Positions 8,370 through 18,503 of a DNA stretch of 64,000 nt are shown here, one piece after another. Position 1 is the stretch's first letter. Each line of letters begins with the position of its first letter. Where the stretch lies: assembly GCF_000738265.1 (NCBI RefSeq), contig NZ_JFCQ01000015.1, positions 62,001 through 126,000 of the forward strand. Reading direction: 5' to 3'. The DNA is from Corynebacterium jeikeium. GTDB lineage: Bacteria; Actinomycetota; Actinomycetes; Mycobacteriales; Mycobacteriaceae. The notes under the pieces were generated by a model, which saw only the letters and a program-made list of their open reading frames with translations, ran no database searches and had not been told where the DNA came from. A program made the translations under genes and the position numbers.

Positions 8370-8951
8370 TTACTTGTCCTCGGCAGCCTCGTCAGCCTTG
8401 GCCTCTTCAGCCTTGGCCTCTTCAGCCTCAGCCTCAGCGGCCTCTGCCTTGGCAGCCTCGTCGGTTGCGGTGTCAGCCTCAACCTCCGGAGCCTCCTCAG
8501 CCTGGGTCTCCTCAGCCTTAGCCTCTTCAGCCTCAGCCTTTTTGGCCTTAGAAGCAGCAACGCGGTTAGCGCGCTCGGCCTCGGTGGAAACCAGCTGCTC
8601 CGTCACCAGGGAGATCTGGGAAATCGGAGCGTTGTCGCCCTTGCGGTTCTCCAGCTTGATGATGCGGGTGTAGCCACCCGGACGGCCTTCGAACTTCGGA
8701 GCCAGCTCGTTGAACAGGTAAGCAACAACTTCCTTGTTCGGGATGAGCTTCAGCACGTTGCGGCGATCCGCCAGGGTGCCGCGCTTGGCCTTGGTGATGA
8801 TCTTCTCGACGTAGGGGCGCAGCAGCTTAGCCTTAGCGTCCGTGGTCTTGATGGCGCCGTGCTCAATCAGCTGAGCAGCGAGGTTGGACAGGATCTTCTT
8901 CTGGTGGGAAGCAGAACCGCCCAGGCGGGCGCCCTTCTTTGGGGTAGGCAT
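8370..8951 (-). CDS. rplQ: Ribosomal protein bL17
   Basis: Large-subunit protein near the exit tunnel. The core opens [19 protein letters not shown] and carries [20 protein letters not shown], both typical of L17. After about residue 133 the protein continues for some 60 residues of Ala/Glu/Lys repeats (AEEAKAEE type), giving 193 residues where many L17 proteins have 120-130. Acidic tails are known in actinobacterial L17 but this one is long and highly repetitive. It ends the alpha-operon block downstream of rpoA and is followed by a strong terminator. Confidence 0.96.
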   Translation of the reverse strand: MPTPKKGARLGGSASHQKKILSNLAAQLIEHGAIKTTDAKAKLLRPYVEKIITKAKRGTLADRRNVLKLIPNKEVVAYLFNELAPKFEGRPGGYTRIIKLENRKGDNAPISQISLVTEQLVSTEAERANRVAASKAKKAEAEEAKAEETQAEEAPEVEADTATDEAAKAEAAEAEAEEAKAEEAKADEAAEDK

Positions 8952-9005
8952 TAGTTCTCCTCGTGTGGATCTTTAAATCAGTGAGCGCGTGCGGTTAACC
9001 ACCGG

Positions 9006-10019
9006 TTATTCCGCGATGTCCTCGCCCTCGGTGTCGATGAACTCGCCGGTCTCTGCGTCGTAGCCCTCGATATCAGTGATATCGAAGCCCTCCGGAGCGT
9101 CCTTCAGGCCCAGACCCAAGCCAGCCAGCTTGACCTTGACCTCGTTGATGGACTTCTGGCCGAAGTTACGGATGTCCAGCAGGTCGGACTCCGTGCGGGC
9201 AGCCAGCTCGCCGACAGTGTGAATCTCTTCACGCTTCAGGCAGTTGTAAGAGCGGACAGAGAAGTTCAGGTCCTCGATCGGCATGCTGTAGGCAGCGATG
9301 TGCTCGCTTTCCTGCGGCGACGGGCCGATTTCGATGCCCTCTGCTTCGTAGTTCAGCTCCTGAGCCAGACCGAACAGCTCCACCAGGGTCTTACCTGCGG
9401 ATGCCATGGCATCGCGGGCGGTGATGGAGTTCTTCGTCTCCACGTCCAGAATCAGCTTGTCGAAGTCCGTGCGCTGTTCCACACGGGTTGCCTCGACCTT
9501 GTAGCTGATCTTCAGAACCGGAGAGTAAATCTGGTCGACCGGGATACGTCCGATCTCAGAAGAAGCCGGGGCAGCCGGAACGTAGCCACGGCCACGCTCG
9601 ACGGTCATCTCGATCTCCAGCTTGCCCTGCTCGTTCAGCGTGGCGATGTGCAGGTCCTTGCTGTGGACCTCAACGCCAGCCGGAACCTCAACGTCAGCGC
9701 CGGTAACCTCGCCCGGGCCTTCCTTGCGGATGTACATCGCGACGGGCTCATCGGAGTCGCTGGACAGAACCAGGGACTTGATATTCAGGATGATGTCGGA
9801 AACATCTTCCTTCACACCCGGGATGGTGGTGAACTCGTGGAGCACACCCTCGATGCGCAGGGAGGTCACTGCCGCGCCCGGGATGGACGACAGCAGGGTC
9901 CGGCGCAGGGAGTTACCCAGCGTGTAGCCAAAGCCCGGCTCCAGTGGCTCGATAACGAACCGGGAGCGGGAATCATCGATGAACTCTTCGGTGAGCGCGG
10001 GGCGCTGCGAGATGAGCAT
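9006..10019 (-). CDS. rpoA: RNA polymerase alpha subunit
   Basis: Alpha subunit that nucleates RNA polymerase assembly and contacts promoter elements and activators. The N-terminal domain has [19 protein letters not shown]. The C-terminal DNA-binding domain has [19 protein letters not shown] and [20 protein letters not shown]. The ATG at 10019 is preceded by aggagaag, so the start is placed there although the frame is open to 10079. The length of 337 residues is normal. It sits between rpsD and rplQ in the standard order. Confidence 0.97.
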   Translation of the reverse strand: MLISQRPALTEEFIDDSRSRFVIEPLEPGFGYTLGNSLRRTLLSSIPGAAVTSLRIEGVLHEFTTIPGVKEDVSDIILNIKSLVLSSDSDEPVAMYIRKEGPGEVTGADVEVPAGVEVHSKDLHIATLNEQGKLEIEMTVERGRGYVPAAPASSEIGRIPVDQIYSPVLKISYKVEATRVEQRTDFDKLILDVETKNSITARDAMASAGKTLVELFGLAQELNYEAEGIEIGPSPQESEHIAAYSMPIEDLNFSVRSYNCLKREEIHTVGELAARTESDLLDIRNFGQKSINEVKVKLAGLGLGLKDAPEGFDITDIEGYDAETGEFIDTEGEDIAE

Positions 10020-10161
10020 GTTTAAGCTTCTCCTTTTTCGGCGACCGCTATATGACGCCGTTACGGGGACAACCGCCACCGGGTTTGGTGGACGGTGCGG
10101 ACGGTAGAAACCGCGTTTGGTGTTCTATCCGAAGTAAGTCTAACGAATTAGACCGTCAGTT

Positions 10162-10767
10162 TTACTTCGAGTAGAGCTCGACGATCAGCTGTTCCTGCAG
10201 CGGAATGTCGATCTGAGCGCGCTCGGGCAGCTGGTGCACGAGGATGCGCAGGGTTGCCGGTACGACCTGCAGCCAAGCAGGAACGATCGTATCGACCAGG
10301 TTCTCCTGAGCCTCTTCGAACCACAGCATCGAACGGGACTTTTCACGCACGTCGATGATGTCGTACTGGGAGACCTTGAAGGAGGGAACGTTGATCTTCT
10401 TGCCGTTCACGGTGAAGTGACCGTGGGAAACTAGCTGGCGAGCCTGACGACGGGTGCGTGCCAGACCTGCACGGTAAACAACGTTATCCAGGCGAGACTC
10501 CAGCAGGATGACCAGGTTGTCACCGGTCTTACCCGGGCGACGGTTGGCCTCTGCGTAGTAGCGGCGGAACTGCTTCTCCAGTACGCCGTAGGTGTACTTC
10601 GCCTTCTGCTTCTCCTGCAGCTGCAGCAGGTACTCGGACTCCTTGATGCGAGCACGGCCAGCCTGCCCCGGAGGGTAGGGGCGACGCTCGAAGGAGTTGT
10701 CGCCGCCGACGAGGTCGACGCGGAGGCGACGGGACTTACGGGTTGCGGGGCCGGTATAACGAGCCAT
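10162..10767 (-). CDS. rpsD: Ribosomal protein uS4
   Basis: Primary 16S rRNA-binding protein of the small subunit. It opens MARYTGPATRKSRRL and carries the S4 RNA-binding domain (SRLDNVVYRAGLARTRRQAR, then QLVSHGHFTVNG). The length is 201 residues. It has no cysteines, so it is the zinc-independent form. A 142-base gap separates it from rpoA. It is 26 bases downstream of rpsK. Confidence 0.97.
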   Translation of the reverse strand: MARYTGPATRKSRRLRVDLVGGDNSFERRPYPPGQAGRARIKESEYLLQLQEKQKAKYTYGVLEKQFRRYYAEANRRPGKTGDNLVILLESRLDNVVYRAGLARTRRQARQLVSHGHFTVNGKKINVPSFKVSQYDIIDVREKSRSMLWFEEAQENLVDTIVPAWLQVVPATLRILVHQLPERAQIDIPLQEQLIVELYSK

Positions 10768-10793
10768 TGTTAATCCCTAATCCTTTCTTCTCT

Positions 10794-11198
10794 TTAGACG
10801 CGACGACGCTTCGGCGGGCGGCAGCCGTTGTGCGGCTGAGGGGTGACGTCGGCGATGGTGCCGACCTCGAGGCCCGCGGTGGACAGGGAACGGATAGCGG
10901 TCTCGCGGCCGGAGCCCGGACCCTTAACGAAAACGTCAACCTTCTTCATGCCGTGGTCCATTGCCTTGCGGGCAGCGGACTCGGCAGCCATCTGAGCAGC
11001 GAAAGGGGTGGACTTACGGGAGCCCTTGAAGCCGACGTGGCCCGAGGAAGCCCAGGAAATCACAGCGCCCTTCGGGTCCGTGATGGACACGATGGTGTTG
11101 TTGAAGGTGGACTTGATGTATGCGTGGCCGTTGGCCACATTCTTCTTTACGACGCGACGGCCAGTACGGCGCGCGCCGGAACGAGTCTTCGGAGGCAT
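10794..11198 (-). CDS. rpsK: Ribosomal protein uS11
   Basis: Small-subunit platform protein. The C-terminal signature [13 protein letters not shown] and the internal [17 protein letters not shown] identify it; 134 residues is the usual actinobacterial length. It starts three bases after the rpsM stop, so the two are cotranscribed and probably translationally coupled. Confidence 0.97.
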   Translation of the reverse strand: MPPKTRSGARRTGRRVVKKNVANGHAYIKSTFNNTIVSITDPKGAVISWASSGHVGFKGSRKSTPFAAQMAAESAARKAMDHGMKKVDVFVKGPGSGRETAIRSLSTAGLEVGTIADVTPQPHNGCRPPKRRRV

Positions 11199-11201
11199 AG
11201 G

Positions 11202-11570
11202 TTACTTCTTCTTTCCTGCGATCGTCTTCTTGGGTCCCTTGCGGGTACGAGCATTGGTCTTGGTGCGCTGACCACGAACCGGCAGACCACGGCGGTGGCG
11301 CAGGCCCTGGTAGGAACCAATCTCGATCTTGCGGCGAATATCGGCCTGGATCTCACGGCGGAGGTCACCCTCCACCTTCCAGGTGTTCTCGATAACGTCA
11401 CGCAGAGCGGACAGCTGCTCGTCGGTCAGATCCTTGGAGCGAAGATCAGGGGAGATGCCGGTCTTTTCCAGCAGCTCCTTGGAACGGGCGGGGCCGATTC
11501 CGAAGATGTAGGTCAGTGCGACCTCCATGCGCTTTTCGCGTGGCAGGTCAACACCAGCAAGGCGTGCCAT
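11202..11570 (-). CDS. rpsM: Ribosomal protein uS13
   Basis: Head protein of the small subunit that contacts P-site tRNA and L5. It opens [19 protein letters not shown] and carries [20 protein letters not shown]. The ATG at 11570 is preceded by ggaagg; the open frame back to 11699 adds a segment unlike any S13. The length is 122 residues. No rpmJ (L36) gene is found between infA and rpsM. Confidence 0.97.
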   Translation of the reverse strand: MARLAGVDLPREKRMEVALTYIFGIGPARSKELLEKTGISPDLRSKDLTDEQLSALRDVIENTWKVEGDLRREIQADIRRKIEIGSYQGLRHRRGLPVRGQRTKTNARTRKGPKKTIAGKKK

Positions 11571-11754
11571 AGGGCATTTTCCTTCCGGTTTAGCGGCGGT
11601 TTTCTCCACACTCGTCCCTGTTGATCCTTCGAGTATTTCGCGCGCAGCCACGGAAGGGACTGTGTAGGCACCAGGTGCCTGAATGTGCGAAACCAACACC
11701 CCAACTGTTGAGGTGTTGGAAGGAGGGCTCCGGCCGCCGCGGCCAGAGGTAGTG

Positions 11755-11783
11755 ACTAAAAAGTGCTGTTAAAAGCACTTCCT
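11755..11783 (-). terminator. Hairpin between infA and rpsM (terminator or attenuator)
   Basis: On the minus strand AAGTGCT and AGCACTT form a stem with a short T-rich loop, followed by TTTTT. It lies about 30 bases after the infA stop. It could end the infA transcript, leaving rpsM to start from its own promoter, or partly attenuate read-through. Confidence 0.55.
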
Positions 11784-11810
11784 AGATTGGATGTGTGGAG
11801 GCTTGACGTA

Positions 11811-12032
11811 TTACTTGTAGCGGTAAACGATGCGCCCGCGGGTCAGGTCGTAGGGAGACAGCTCCACGACAACCCGATCCTCCGGGAGGATACGGATGTA
11901 GTGCTGGCGCATCTTGCCGGAAATGTGAGCCAATACCTTGTGGCCATTGTCCAGCTCGACACGGAACATCGCATTCGGCAGAGGCTCGACGATGCGACCC
12001 TCAACCTCGATGGCGCCTTCCTTCTTTGCCAT
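11811..12032 (-). CDS. infA: Translation initiation factor IF-1
   Basis: S1-like OB-fold protein that binds the ribosomal A site during initiation. The sequence [20 protein letters not shown] through [17 protein letters not shown] matches IF-1 end to end at 73 residues. The ATG at 12032 is used by homology, although the ggagg is only two bases upstream. A TTG at 12041 with ggggaag upstream would add three residues. It is followed by a hairpin and then rpsM. Confidence 0.96.
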   Translation of the reverse strand: MAKKEGAIEVEGRIVEPLPNAMFRVELDNGHKVLAHISGKMRQHYIRILPEDRVVVELSPYDLTRGRIVYRYK

Positions 12033-12223
12033 ATCCTCCAACGCTTCCCCAGCTCTTTTAGCTGGATGGGTGATGTTTTGCTACATGTGGCACTGGTTTT
12101 TCCGCACTCAGGCTGACTGCCTTAAACAGCCATGGTCCGAATCATCGAACCCGCCGGGTACTGAAAGCCCATGCACCACCTGATTACAATACACGCGACC
12201 TGCGGGGATACCAAAACGCTGGT

Positions 12224-13417
12224 TTAGGCGTGCTGCTCTTCACGGCGCAGCTGTCCCTTCGCCAAACGGTTGACGGTCAGCGCGATCGCGCCGTCGCCCG
12301 TGACGTTACATGCAGTACCGAAGGAGTCGATGGCGATGTAGGCAGCGATCATCAGCGCCACCTGGCCATCATCGAAGCCCAGCTGGGACTGCAGCAGGCC
12401 AACGGCTGCCATAATGGCGCCACCCGGAACGCCCGGAGCGGCAATCATCATCACACCCAGCAGGAAGATGAAGCCCAGCGCCATCCCCGGGGACATGTCG
12501 ATTCCCGTCATGTACACAATGGAGAATGCGAACAGGGCGATCTTCTGCATAGAGCCGGACAGGTGCACCGTGGCGCACAGCGGCACCACGAAGTCAGCCA
12601 CGGACTGGGAAACGCCGTTCTTGCGTGTGCATTCCAGGGTCACAGGAATGGTTGCCGCGGAAGACGAGGTACCCAGCGCGGTGAAGTAGGCGGGCATCAT
12701 GTTCCTCAGGGCAGTCAGTGGATTGCGTCCGGCAAAAAGCCCGGCCAGCAGGAACTGGAGCGCCAGGATCACCCAGGTCATTAGAACAGCCAGGATCAGC
12801 ACCTTCGAGAACTGGGTCAGGGTTAACTTCAAGTTGCCGTTCATACCCATAGTCAGGAACACGCCAAAGATGTAGATCGGCAACAGAGGAATGATGAACT
12901 TCTGGATGACGTTCATGCTGACCTCGCGAAGTTCCTCGGCTCCCCTGTACAGCACCTCCGTGCGCATCGAAGCCAAAGCAATGCCGACGGTGAAGGCCAG
13001 CAGCAGTGCCGACATCACGCCCATCGGCGGATCCATCTCAACGGAGAAGAACGGCTGCAGCGCTCCTTCGTCGATGTCTTCCGCCTTGATCATGGATTCA
13101 TTGCTCAACAGGGACGGGTAGGTGCCCTCTGCCACTCCATAGGCGATCAGGCCGGAGATGATGGTGGAGACGTAAGCGATACCAGCGGTCACGCCTAGCC
13201 ACTTCCCTGCCCCACGTCCCAGGCTGGCGATCGCCGGCGTGATGAGGGAGAAGATCAGAACCGGAACAAAGAATCCCAGGAAACCGGAGAACAGACCATT
13301 AAACGTAGCGAATGTACGGCCGGCCGACTCCGGGAAGAACAGGCTGCACAGAATGCCCAGGCCAATGGCAACGATGATCTTGAAAAGCAGCGAATTAAGT
13401 ACTCGGGATAGGTTCAT
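12224..13417 (-). CDS. DAACS-family dicarboxylate/amino acid:cation symporter
   Basis: Secondary transporter that couples uptake of an acidic or small neutral amino acid, or a dicarboxylate, to Na+ or H+. The family signatures are present: the serine-rich hairpin GTSSSAATIPVTLE, the second hairpin GVPGGAI, and the substrate/cation motif DSFGTACNVTGD in the last helix. The length is 397 residues with about eight hydrophobic segments. The Arg found in many glutamate carriers of this motif is not present at the expected place, so SstT-like Ser/Thr or other neutral substrates are possible. It lies on the same strand as infA and map but has separate spacing (about 190 and 206 bases), so it is probably its own unit. 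Confidence 0.85.
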   Translation of the reverse strand: MNLSRVLNSLLFKIIVAIGLGILCSLFFPESAGRTFATFNGLFSGFLGFFVPVLIFSLITPAIASLGRGAGKWLGVTAGIAYVSTIISGLIAYGVAEGTYPSLLSNESMIKAEDIDEGALQPFFSVEMDPPMGVMSALLLAFTVGIALASMRTEVLYRGAEELREVSMNVIQKFIIPLLPIYIFGVFLTMGMNGNLKLTLTQFSKVLILAVLMTWVILALQFLLAGLFAGRNPLTALRNMMPAYFTALGTSSSAATIPVTLECTRKNGVSQSVADFVVPLCATVHLSGSMQKIALFAFSIVYMTGIDMSPGMALGFIFLLGVMMIAAPGVPGGAIMAAVGLLQSQLGFDDGQVALMIAAYIAIDSFGTACNVTGDGAIALTVNRLAKGQLRREEQHA

Positions 13418-13529
13418 GCCAGTTCTTCCCTCATGTCGGCGCTCATAGGAGCTTGTAGGTTCTCATGAAACGATTATGTTTAGCCTACTCTGACTACTTC
13501 TTTCTCCAATAATCACCCTCCGCCCACCA

Positions 13530-13627
13530 TCCCCCGGCGTCACTCCCCCAGAGTCACTCCCCCCGGCGCCACTCCCCCCCCGGCGGCACCCCGGCGTCAC
13601 TACCCCAGTGGCACCGCCCGGCGTCAC
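13530..13627. repeat. Degenerate GC-rich tandem repeat before the map 3' end
   Basis: About seven imperfect 13-16-base units of the type GGCGTCACTCCCCC (variants with GGCGCCACT, AGAGTCACT, GGCGGCACC) run up to the map stop codon. Several contain runs of five to eight Cs. No gene is seen in it. Confidence 0.7.
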
Positions 13628-14418
13628 TTCCGGGGCGTCAGGATCCGCGGCCCGTCGGCGGTCGCGGCGACTGTGTGCTCCCAGTGCGAGGAAAAGCTGC
13701 CGTCCAACGTCACCACCGACCACTCGTCGTCGAGCACGCGGGAATCGGCAGTCCCCAGCGCCAGCATCGGCTCGATGGCCAGCACGGATCCTTCCTGAAT
13801 TTCCGGCCCGCGCCCGCCACGGCCTTCGTTAGCCAGGTACGGATCCTCATGCATGGTGCGCCCGATACCGTGGCCGCCATAGCCGTCGACGATCCACAGT
13901 TCCACGTCGAATTTCTCCTCGGCTGCGTCCGTCGCTTTCTCCAGTGCCCAGGACACATCGGTCAGCCGATTTCCCGGGATCATAGCCTTCAGCCCTTCGT
14001 GCAGAACCCATTCGGTTGCTCGGTTCAGCCGATCGTGCTCCTCAGCAATCTCCCCGATCCCGAAAGTCCAGGCGGAATCCCCCACCCAGCCATTCAGCGT
14101 CGCTCCACAGTCGATGGAGATCAGGTCGCCTTCCTTCAACACCACATCTGCGGCCGGGATGCCGTGGACGATCATGTCGTTCGGGCTCGCACAAATGGAG
14201 CCCGGGAAGCCGCCGTAGCCCTTGAAAGTCGGGATTGCACCGTGGTCGCGGATGACCTGCTCGGCCACACGGTCGAGGTCGAGCGTCGTCTTGCCCGGCG
14301 CCGCCGCCTTCTTGACCTCCTGCAGCGCCAACCCCACGATCTCACCGGCAGCCTGCATCGCATCTAGCTGCTCGGGTGTCTTCGCCGCAATCTTTTTGTT
14401 CCTACGCCGGAAGCCCAT
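13624..14418 (-). CDS. map: Methionine aminopeptidase, type I
   Basis: Removes the initiator methionine from nascent proteins. The five metal ligands of the pita-bread fold are visible: Asp103 (SIDCGA), Asp114 (GDSAW), His183 (GGHGIGR), Glu216 (AIEPML) and Glu247 (WEHTV). His86 (IVHGIP) is in the active site. At 264 residues it is the short actinobacterial form without an SH3-binding extension. It is on the same strand as adk and secY, the classical secY-adk-map order, with a 144-base gap after adk that holds a hairpin. Confidence 0.96.
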   Translation of the reverse strand: MGFRRRNKKIAAKTPEQLDAMQAAGEIVGLALQEVKKAAAPGKTTLDLDRVAEQVIRDHGAIPTFKGYGGFPGSICASPNDMIVHGIPAADVVLKEGDLISIDCGATLNGWVGDSAWTFGIGEIAEEHDRLNRATEWVLHEGLKAMIPGNRLTDVSWALEKATDAAEEKFDVELWIVDGYGGHGIGRTMHEDPYLANEGRGGRGPEIQEGSVLAIEPMLALGTADSRVLDDEWSVVTLDGSFSSHWEHTVAATADGPRILTPRK

Positions 14419-14504
14419 TGGTGTTGTCTTCTTCCTGTACTTCTTGTCTGTTCTTGTTGTTTCTTGGTTTCATGACGCCCCCTCCCCGCCCAGAACCACA
14501 AATC

Positions 14505-14540
14505 CCGCCAGGTCGGACCGTGTGGGGCCGGCTGGCGGGA
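14505..14540 (-). terminator. Hairpin after adk
   Basis: TCCCGCCAG and CTGGCGGGA form a perfect nine-base arm pair with a GC-rich interior, 20 to 60 bases past the adk stop. There is no proper T-run behind it (gatttgtggtt), so termination may be partial and map may be reached by read-through. Confidence 0.5.
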
Positions 14541-14562
14541 TCAGCTGTGAACTGCGCGGGGT

Positions 14563-15108
14563 TTACTTGTCCAGCGCGTTCAGCGTGGTGGTGGAGATGT
14601 CCTCCACGGTGCCCTCTGCGTCGATGTTCAGCAGAATGTCCTTGTAGTGGTCGATCAGCGGGGCGGTCTCGTTGCGGTAGACCTCCAGGCGGGTGCGGAT
14701 CGTGTCCTCGTTGTCATCGTTGCGTCCGCGGGCCAGCATGCGATCGACGACGACGTCCTCGGAGACTACGTAGTTGATCACTGCGTCCAGGGAGTGGCCG
14801 TCTTCCTGCAGCATCTGCTCCAGCAGCTCAGCCTGCTCGATGGTGCGGGGGAAGCCGTCCAGCAGGAAACCGTTGGCGGCATCGTCCTGGCTCAGTCGGT
14901 CACGCACCATGTTGGCAGTCACGGAGGTTGGAACCAGCTTGCCGGCATCCATGTACTCCTGCGCCTGCTTGCCCAAGTCGGTGCCCTGGGAGATGTTGGC
15001 GCGGAAAAGATCACCGGTAGAGATGTGCGGGATCTTCAGAGCATCGGACAGCAGGGAAGCTTGAGTGCCCTTGCCAGCGCCGGGAGGGCCGAGCAGAACT
15101 AGTCTCAT
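14563..15108 (-). CDS. adk: Adenylate kinase
   Basis: Interconverts ATP + AMP and two ADP. It has the P-loop [10 protein letters not shown], the AMP site STGDLFRA, and [12 protein letters not shown]. The lid is short ([19 protein letters not shown]), so this is the 181-residue short form usual in actinobacteria, without the zinc-finger lid. Its ATG overlaps the secY TGA, so it is coupled to secY. Confidence 0.97.
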   Translation of the reverse strand: MRLVLLGPPGAGKGTQASLLSDALKIPHISTGDLFRANISQGTDLGKQAQEYMDAGKLVPTSVTANMVRDRLSQDDAANGFLLDGFPRTIEQAELLEQMLQEDGHSLDAVINYVVSEDVVVDRMLARGRNDDNEDTIRTRLEVYRNETAPLIDHYKDILLNIDAEGTVEDISTTTLNALDK

Positions 15109-16439
15109 TTCAGGAATCCTTCGTAGTTAGACTGCATGACTTGCGATTCGAGTTGCTTGATCGTGGTCAGGGCAACGGATACCAGAATCAGGATGGCGGT
15201 ACCGCCGAAGGGCATCTGGCCCTGGCCGCTGGCCTGAGTCGTCTGCACGCCCATGTTGATGAGGATGTTCGGCAGTGCAGCGATGACAGCCAGGTAGATG
15301 GAACCGACGATCAGCAGACGGTTCATCACATATCCAAGGTACTCCGCGGTCGGGCGACCCGGGCGGATGCCCGGAATGAAGCCACCGTACTTCTTCATGT
15401 TATCCGCCTGATCGTAGGGATCGTACTGGACGGATACGTAGAAGAAGGAGAAGAAGATGATCAGACCGACGTACACCAGGATGTACTGCCATGCCGCAGG
15501 GTCAGACAGCACGGTCATAACGTTGCGGTTCCACCAGTTGTCCTGGCCAGCGGCCTCCGGATTGCCGGACTGGATGATCTGGGTAATCAGGATCGGCACG
15601 GTCAGCAGCGAGGACGCGAAGATCACGGGGATCACGCCAGCCTGGTTGACCTTCAGCGGCAGGTAGGTGGAGGTCTCGCCGTACTGGCGGCGACCGATCA
15701 TGCGCTTTGCATACTGGACCGGGATGCGGCGCTGACCCTGCTCGATGAAGACCACACCGACCACCAGGATCAGCACACCAACAACCACGCCGGCGAACAC
15801 AAAGCCACCGGAGCTAGCAAGGATGGATGCACCCTGCCCCGGCAACGCGGTCGCAATACCCGCGAAGATGAGCAGCGACATACCGTTGCCAATGCCGCGG
15901 TCGGTGATCAACTCGCCCATCCACATCAGCAGCACAGCACCGGAGGTCATGACCATGACCATCACAATCAGGCCGAAGATGCCGGTATCTTCCTTCAGCA
16001 CCGGCACGCCCTGACCCAGCAGCTGCTTACGGTCAGCCAGCGCCACGATGCCGGCGGACTGCAGAAGCGCGAGGGCGACGGTCAGGTAACGGGTGTACTC
16101 CGTCATCTTGGCCTGACCGGACTGGCCTTCCTTCTTCAGCTGCTCAAACTTCGGGATCACCACGGTCAGCAGCTGCACAATAATGGACGCCGTAATGTAC
16201 GGCATAATTCCAACAGCGAAGACAGACAGCTTCAGCAGCGCGCCACCTGAGAACAGGTTGATCAGCGAGTACATCGCCGAGCTATCCGTCAGGCTATTGA
16301 TCTGCGCTTGGATCCCGCCGTAGTCTACGCCGGGGGTTGGGATCTGGGCGCCGATGCGATAGAGGATGACCATCGCAAGAGAGAACAAAATCTTCTTGCG
16401 GAGATCATCGTTCTTGAACGCCGAGGAGATGGCGGACAA
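15105..16439 (-). CDS. secY: SecY, Sec translocon channel subunit
   Basis: Channel-forming subunit of the general secretion pathway, with ten membrane helices. SecY signatures are visible: [20 protein letters not shown] TM2 ([17 protein letters not shown]), the cytoplasmic loop [20 protein letters not shown] and the C-terminal [14 protein letters not shown]. The length is 444 residues. It begins a unit with adk and probably map; the rplO operon upstream ends in a terminator, so secY needs its own promoter in 16440-16680. Confidence 0.97.
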   Translation of the reverse strand: MSAISSAFKNDDLRKKILFSLAMVILYRIGAQIPTPGVDYGGIQAQINSLTDSSAMYSLINLFSGGALLKLSVFAVGIMPYITASIIVQLLTVVIPKFEQLKKEGQSGQAKMTEYTRYLTVALALLQSAGIVALADRKQLLGQGVPVLKEDTGIFGLIVMVMVMTSGAVLLMWMGELITDRGIGNGMSLLIFAGIATALPGQGASILASSGGFVFAGVVVGVLILVVGVVFIEQGQRRIPVQYAKRMIGRRQYGETSTYLPLKVNQAGVIPVIFASSLLTVPILITQIIQSGNPEAAGQDNWWNRNVMTVLSDPAAWQYILVYVGLIIFFSFFYVSVQYDPYDQADNMKKYGGFIPGIRPGRPTAEYLGYVMNRLLIVGSIYLAVIAALPNILINMGVQTTQASGQGQMPFGGTAILILVSVALTTIKQLESQVMQSNYEGFLK

Positions 16440-16763
16440 ACTTGGCCTCCTGTGTAGTTTCTTACCTTTGTGCGGGATCTATTCGCTAGCGCACCTGCAC
16501 TTTAAGATACGCCCGCGTAAAGAGGCGACACTAATTGCAACCTAGCCAGGTTAGCAGACAGGACAAATGCTTAGGAAACTGTACCACCTATAGCACGCAA
16601 TATATCAAGTACCACTTCGCGGTCTGACTGTATCGCTTCCCTGAGACGAGGGGCGGTGGGTACGTGGGCGTCAATAGGAAAGAAAAAATCGCCCTGCCAG
16701 CGCAACAACGCACTGACGGGGCGATGGATGAGGGCTAAGCTCGGCTAGGATCTAGCCAGCCGC
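16440..16763. other. Intergenic region rplO-secY
   Basis: This 324-base gap holds the terminator of the rplO operon (16681-16726) and, on the secY side, an AT-richer stretch where the secY promoter should lie. No open frame or repeat was seen. A clear -35/-10 pair could not be assigned. Confidence 0.6.
16681..16726 (-). terminator. Terminator of the rpsH-rplO operon
   Basis: The arms ATCGCCC and GGGCGAT, with a partly paired interior, are followed on the minus strand by TTTTTTCTTT. It lies about 40 bases after the rplO stop. Confidence 0.85.
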
Positions 16764-17213
16764 TTACTTAGCCTCGGTGACGGTGCCACCTGCAGCCTCG
16801 ATCTTCTGCTTTGCAGAACCCGAGAACTTGTTAGCGGTGACGTTCAGCTTCACGCTGATCTCGCCGTTGCCCAGGATCTTCACCGGCTGGTTCTTGCGAG
16901 CCAGGCCAGCTGCAACGATGTCAGCAACGGTGACGTCGCCGCCCTTGGAGAATGCCTTCTCCAGGTCAGCAACGTTAACCACCTGGTAGGTGATCTTCGC
17001 GGGGTTACGGAAGCCCTTCAGCTTAGGCAGGCGCATGTGCAGTGGCATCTGGCCACCCTCGAATGCTGCCGAAACCTGCTTACGAGCCTTGGTGCCCTTG
17101 GTACCACGACCTGCGGTCTTACCCTTAGACGCCTCACCACGACCCACGCGGGTCTTGGCCTTCTTGGCGCCCGGAGCAGGGCGGAGGTCGTGGAGCTTAA
17201 TTGGATCGCTCAT
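16764..17213 (-). CDS. rplO: Ribosomal protein uL15
   Basis: Late-assembling large-subunit protein. It opens [20 protein letters not shown] and has [20 protein letters not shown], the typical Gly-rich N-terminal extension that threads into 23S rRNA. The length is 149 residues. It is the last gene of the rpsH-rplF-rplR-rpsE-rpmD-rplO unit; the stop of rpmD is two bases before its start, and a terminator follows. Confidence 0.97.
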   Translation of the reverse strand: MSDPIKLHDLRPAPGAKKAKTRVGRGEASKGKTAGRGTKGTKARKQVSAAFEGGQMPLHMRLPKLKGFRNPAKITYQVVNVADLEKAFSKGGDVTVADIVAAGLARKNQPVKILGNGEISVKLNVTANKFSGSAKQKIEAAGGTVTEAK

Positions 17214-17215
17214 GT

Positions 17216-17401
17216 TTACTCTCCTGCCACTTCTTCGACCTCGACCAGGTGGCGCACAACGTTGATCTGGCCACGGACGATCGGGCTATCCTCGCGGACA
17301 ACTGCCTGGCCAATGCGCTTCAGGCCGAGGGAGCGCATGGAATTGCGCTGCTTCGGCTTGGTTCCGACCAAGCCCTTGGTCTGGGTAATCTTCAAAGCCA
17401 T
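17216..17401 (-). CDS. rpmD: Ribosomal protein uL30
   Basis: Small large-subunit protein of 61 residues, starting [20 protein letters not shown] and containing [14 protein letters not shown], both L30 hallmarks. It sits three bases after rpsE and two bases before rplO, so it is fully embedded in the operon. Confidence 0.96.
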   Translation of the reverse strand: MALKITQTKGLVGTKPKQRNSMRSLGLKRIGQAVVREDSPIVRGQINVVRHLVEVEEVAGE

Positions 17402-17404
17402 TTC

Positions 17405-18061
17405 TTATGCCCCCTGTCCTGCTGCACGTGCGCGCAGCATAGCGGCCGGAGCAACCTCGTCCAGAGACTTGCCACGGCGAGCGGCAACCTCTTCCGGACG
17501 GACCAGCTGCTTCAGGCCGTCTACGGTTGCGTGGACAACGTTGATGGCGTTGTCGGAGCCCAGGGACTTCGACAGGATGTCCTGCACGCCGGCGCACTCC
17601 AGCACCGGGCGGGCAGCGCCACCGGCGATCACACCGGTACCAGGAGCTGCGGGCTTCATCATGACGATGCCTGCAGCAGCCTCACCCTGAACCGGGTGGG
17701 TGATGGTGCCGTTGATCATCGGAACGCGGAAGAAGTTCTTGCGAGCCTCTTCTGCGCCCTTCTGAATTGCGGCAGGAACTTCCTTAGCCTTGCCGTAGCC
17801 GACGCCGACCATGCCCTGGCCGTCGCCGACGATAACCAGCGCGGTGAAGCTGAAGCGGCGACCGCCCTTCACAACCTTCGAGACGCGGTTGATGGTAACC
17901 ACGCGCTCGATGAACTGGCTGCGCTCGTCCTGCTGGTTGCGACGATCGTTGCGTCCGCCGCGATCGTTGTTGCGATCGTTGCGGCCGTTACGCTCGTTGC
18001 GCTCGTTGTTGTCGTTGTTCTCGGCGGAGCGTCCGCCGTTACGTTCACGTCCCGACATCAC
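17405..18061 (-). CDS. rpsE: Ribosomal protein uS5
   Basis: Small-subunit protein involved in mRNA unwinding and decoding accuracy. The S5 core starts near residue 50 ([18 protein letters not shown]) and includes [16 protein letters not shown]. It is preceded by about 48 residues almost wholly of Arg, Asn, Asp, Glu and Gly ([19 protein letters not shown]), a low-complexity extension much more Asn-rich than usual. A start closer to the core is not offered by the sequence. There is a 37-base gap after rplR. Confidence 0.96.
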   Translation of the reverse strand: MMSGRERNGGRSAENNDNNERNERNGRNDRNNDRGGRNDRRNQQDERSQFIERVVTINRVSKVVKGGRRFSFTALVIVGDGQGMVGVGYGKAKEVPAAIQKGAEEARKNFFRVPMINGTITHPVQGEAAAGIVMMKPAAPGTGVIAGGAARPVLECAGVQDILSKSLGSDNAINVVHATVDGLKQLVRPEEVAARRGKSLDEVAPAAMLRARAAGQGA

Positions 18062-18098
18062 GCGTTCCTTCCGTTGGTGTTGTTCGTGGAGTTGGTCA

Positions 18099-18503
18099 TT
18101 AGAACTTCAGACCACCTTCGCGGGCAGCGTCGGCCAGAGCGGCGACGCGGCCGTGGTACTTGTAGCCCGCACGGTCGAAGACGACGGCCTCGATGCCAGC
18201 GGCCTTGGCACGCTCGGCGATCAGCTGACCGACCTTCGCACCGCGAGCCTTCTTGTCGCCCTCCATTGCGCGCACATCGGCTTCCATCGTGGAAGCTGCG
18301 ACCAGGGTGTGGCCTGCAACATCGTCGATGACCTGTGCGTGCATGTGGCGAGAGGTGCGGTGAACGACCAGACGCGGGGTCTCCGGGGTGCCGGAGAGGG
18401 TCTTGCGGATACGGAAGTGACGACGTGCGCGTGCGGTGCGACGGCGGGTGGAAATATCCTTGCCCACCGGCAGACGCTTTTCGTTTTGTGCAGTGTTGCT
18501 CAT
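18099..18503 (-). CDS. rplR: Ribosomal protein uL18
   Basis: Binds 5S rRNA and fixes it to the central protuberance. It contains [19 protein letters not shown] and [17 protein letters not shown] near the N terminus and ends [26 protein letters not shown], the usual L18 C terminus. The length is 134 residues. The start overlaps the rplF stop by one base. Confidence 0.97.
   Translation of the reverse strand: MSNTAQNEKRLPVGKDISTRRRTARARRHFRIRKTLSGTPETPRLVVHRTSRHMHAQVIDDVAGHTLVAASTMEADVRAMEGDKKARGAKVGQLIAERAKAAGIEAVVFDRAGYKYHGRVAALADAAREGGLKF

Noticed and set aside
8360..8954. Long plus-strand frames opposite rplQ
   Set aside because: Antisense shadow of the Ala/Glu-rich L17 tail.
15141..16250. 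369-codon plus-strand frame opposite secY
   Set aside because: Shadow frame; His/Asp/Gln-rich sequence with no family features.
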